Shown here: positions 6,683 to 7,165 of the stretch, one piece after another | Layout of the letters: each line of letters starts with the position of its first letter | Numbering within the stretch: position 1 is the first letter of the stretch | From: Bacillota bacterium | Lineage (GTDB): Bacteria > Bacillota_A > Clostridia > DSM-8532 | Assembly (NCBI GenBank): GCA_023424865.1 | Contig: JAFADM010000597.1 | Location: 1 to 7,165 of the forward strand | Direction: 5' to 3' | Length of the DNA: 7,165 nucleotides | Made by a program: the position numbers and the translations under genes | Notes under the pieces: generated by a model | Seen by the model: only the letters and a program-made list of their open reading frames with translations | What the model was told of the DNA's origin: nothing | Databases searched by the model: none

Positions 6683-6720
6683 ACTTATTTTATCCCTTCA
6701 TATAATGTTAAGTGACCAAT
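6675..6720. repeat. Imperfect inverted repeat spanning the + strand promoter (possible operator)
   Basis: ATTGTCACACTTA (6675-6687) is nearly the reverse complement of TAAGTGACCAAT (6709-6720), whose complement reads ATTGGTCACTTA; the arms differ by small insertions. One arm covers the shared -35 region of both divergent promoters and the other covers the start region of the + strand promoter. The layout would suit a regulator that controls both directions or loops across the promoter. Function is inferred from symmetry and position only. Confidence 0.45.
6678..6706 (+). promoter_or_regulatory. Promoter of the right-edge gene: TATAAT at ideal spacing, with possible sporulation-sigma overlap
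   Basis: GTCACA (6678-6683; four of six) and a perfect TATAAT (6701-6706) are 17 bases apart, giving a start near 6713 and a leader of about 28 bases. The same bases contain CATATAAT (6699-6706), close to the sigma-E -10 consensus. TCACACT lies 13 bases upstream of it, and an AC in the sigma-K -35 position lies 16 bases upstream. Vegetative and mother-cell sigma factors cannot be told apart from sequence. Confidence 0.6.
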
Positions 6721-6729
6721 AGCAATTTC

Positions 6730-6735
6730 AGGTGA
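6730..6735 (+). promoter_or_regulatory. Ribosome-binding site deciding the start of the right-edge gene
   Basis: AGGTGA, fully complementary to the 16S anti-Shine-Dalgarno end, lies five bases before the ATG at 6741. The later in-frame ATG at 6816 has only a weak CAGGG ahead of it, so 6741 is preferred. Confidence 0.8.
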
Positions 6736-6740
6736 TCTCT

Positions 6741-7165
6741 ATGGCCATTACTGATCCTGCTTTGTTTCAGAATGGATCATGCTACAGAAGGACTTCCGGA
6801 AACAGGGTCATCACAATGAACGCCTCGTCGGGCGGTGCCGGGCCTCTTCCCATAATAACCGGTCTGACAGCGGCTATTCCCATTGTCAACACAACTGTTT
6901 CAACTTTATCGAATCGCAATCCCCTAATCCTGCTTACGTTTTCAGGAATTATTGGTATACCACAGGGAACCACGATTTCGTTGAACTTTGAAGTCATTCG
7001 GAGCATGGAGAACAACAGCATTAAAATCGGTCCTACCTATACCGTTTCCGGTACATACAGCGTACTTACCTCACAAAGCACCAGCTTTCAAATTATAGAT
7101 AACAACCTTCAATATGGTAATTACACCTATACGGTTCAGCTTTCACAAAACAGCACTATTACGGG
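6741..7165 (+). CDS. Small beta-rich protein, N-terminal part, DUF4489-like (runs off the right edge)
   Basis: The frame is open from the ATG at 6741 to the window end, showing 141 residues without a stop. It begins MAITDPALFQNGSCYRRT and has no signal peptide or membrane segment. From about residue 26 it reads as alternating hydrophobic beta-strands rich in Thr, Ser, Asn and Ile: GPLPIITGLTAAIPIVNTTV, NPLILLTFSGII, TTISLNFEVI, KIGPTYTVSG, SFQIID and YGNYTYTVQLS. The pattern (NP-LxLxFxGxI, then xLNFxxxR, then GxTYTxSxxxS...F, then YTYTVQLS) recalls small uncharacterised proteins of spore-forming Bacillota such as DUF4489, with a jelly-roll-like feel. That is recollection, not a search result. 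It has its own promoter and ribosome-binding site and diverges from nfi. A spore-coat or exosporium role is possible but unproven. Confidence 0.72.
   Translation, partial: MAITDPALFQNGSCYRRTSGNRVITMNASSGGAGPLPIITGLTAAIPIVNTTVSTLSNRNPLILLTFSGIIGIPQGTTISLNFEVIRSMENNSIKIGPTYTVSGTYSVLTSQSTSFQIIDNNLQYGNYTYTVQLSQNSTIT

Noticed and set aside
6779..7021. Short open frames on both strands at the right edge.
   Set aside because: Both overlap the better-supported frame starting at 6741, which has a promoter, a strong ribosome-binding site and a regular beta-strand pattern.
1..7165. Search for mobile elements, CRISPR arrays, tRNA genes or phage and defence genes.
   Set aside because: No transposase motif, regularly spaced direct repeat, cloverleaf or defence-type domain was seen by reading; all coding space is explained by ordinary genes.

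Overview
The window looks like a chromosomal segment of a spore-forming Bacillota, from Clostridia or a Paenibacillus-like lineage. The reasons are strong purine-rich ribosome-binding sites, a large exported protein ending in three S-layer homology (SLH) domains, an endonuclease V of the Bacillus type, and a small beta-rich protein resembling families found in spore-formers. The species cannot be named from this sequence.

Layout. Bases 1-2020 (+ strand) carry the 3' end of a GH95 alpha-fucosidase-type gene and, 58 bases downstream, a complete GH29 alpha-L-fucosidase. They look like the end of an operon that removes fucose from plant or host glycans. A hairpin with U-tracts on both strands (about 2088-2140) separates them from a convergent 3.3-kb gene. 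That gene (2147-5449, - strand) encodes a 1100-residue surface protein: signal peptide, about six degenerate ~100-residue beta-sandwich-like units, a Pro/Asn/Gly linker, a pre-SLH region and three SLH domains. After a ~310-base AT-rich gap comes nfi, endonuclease V (5761-6468, - strand), with all expected catalytic residues. The 272 bases upstream of nfi form a divergent intergenic region holding several inverted repeats and two back-to-back promoter candidates whose -35 boxes nearly coincide. The right edge holds the 5' part of a + strand gene (6741 to beyond 7165) for a small beta-rich protein of uncertain family.

How the genes relate. The two fucosidases plausibly cooperate on fucosylated oligosaccharides; the GH29 enzyme has no signal peptide and probably acts on imported substrate. 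The SLH protein would be displayed on the cell wall but shows no catalytic domain. Endonuclease V is DNA repair and has no evident link to its neighbours. The fucosidase segment appears richer in G+C than the rest (judged by eye). No mobile element, CRISPR array, tRNA or rRNA was seen. I found no convincing new multi-gene system. The most unusual items are the six-unit surface-protein architecture and the compact divergent control region near 6680.
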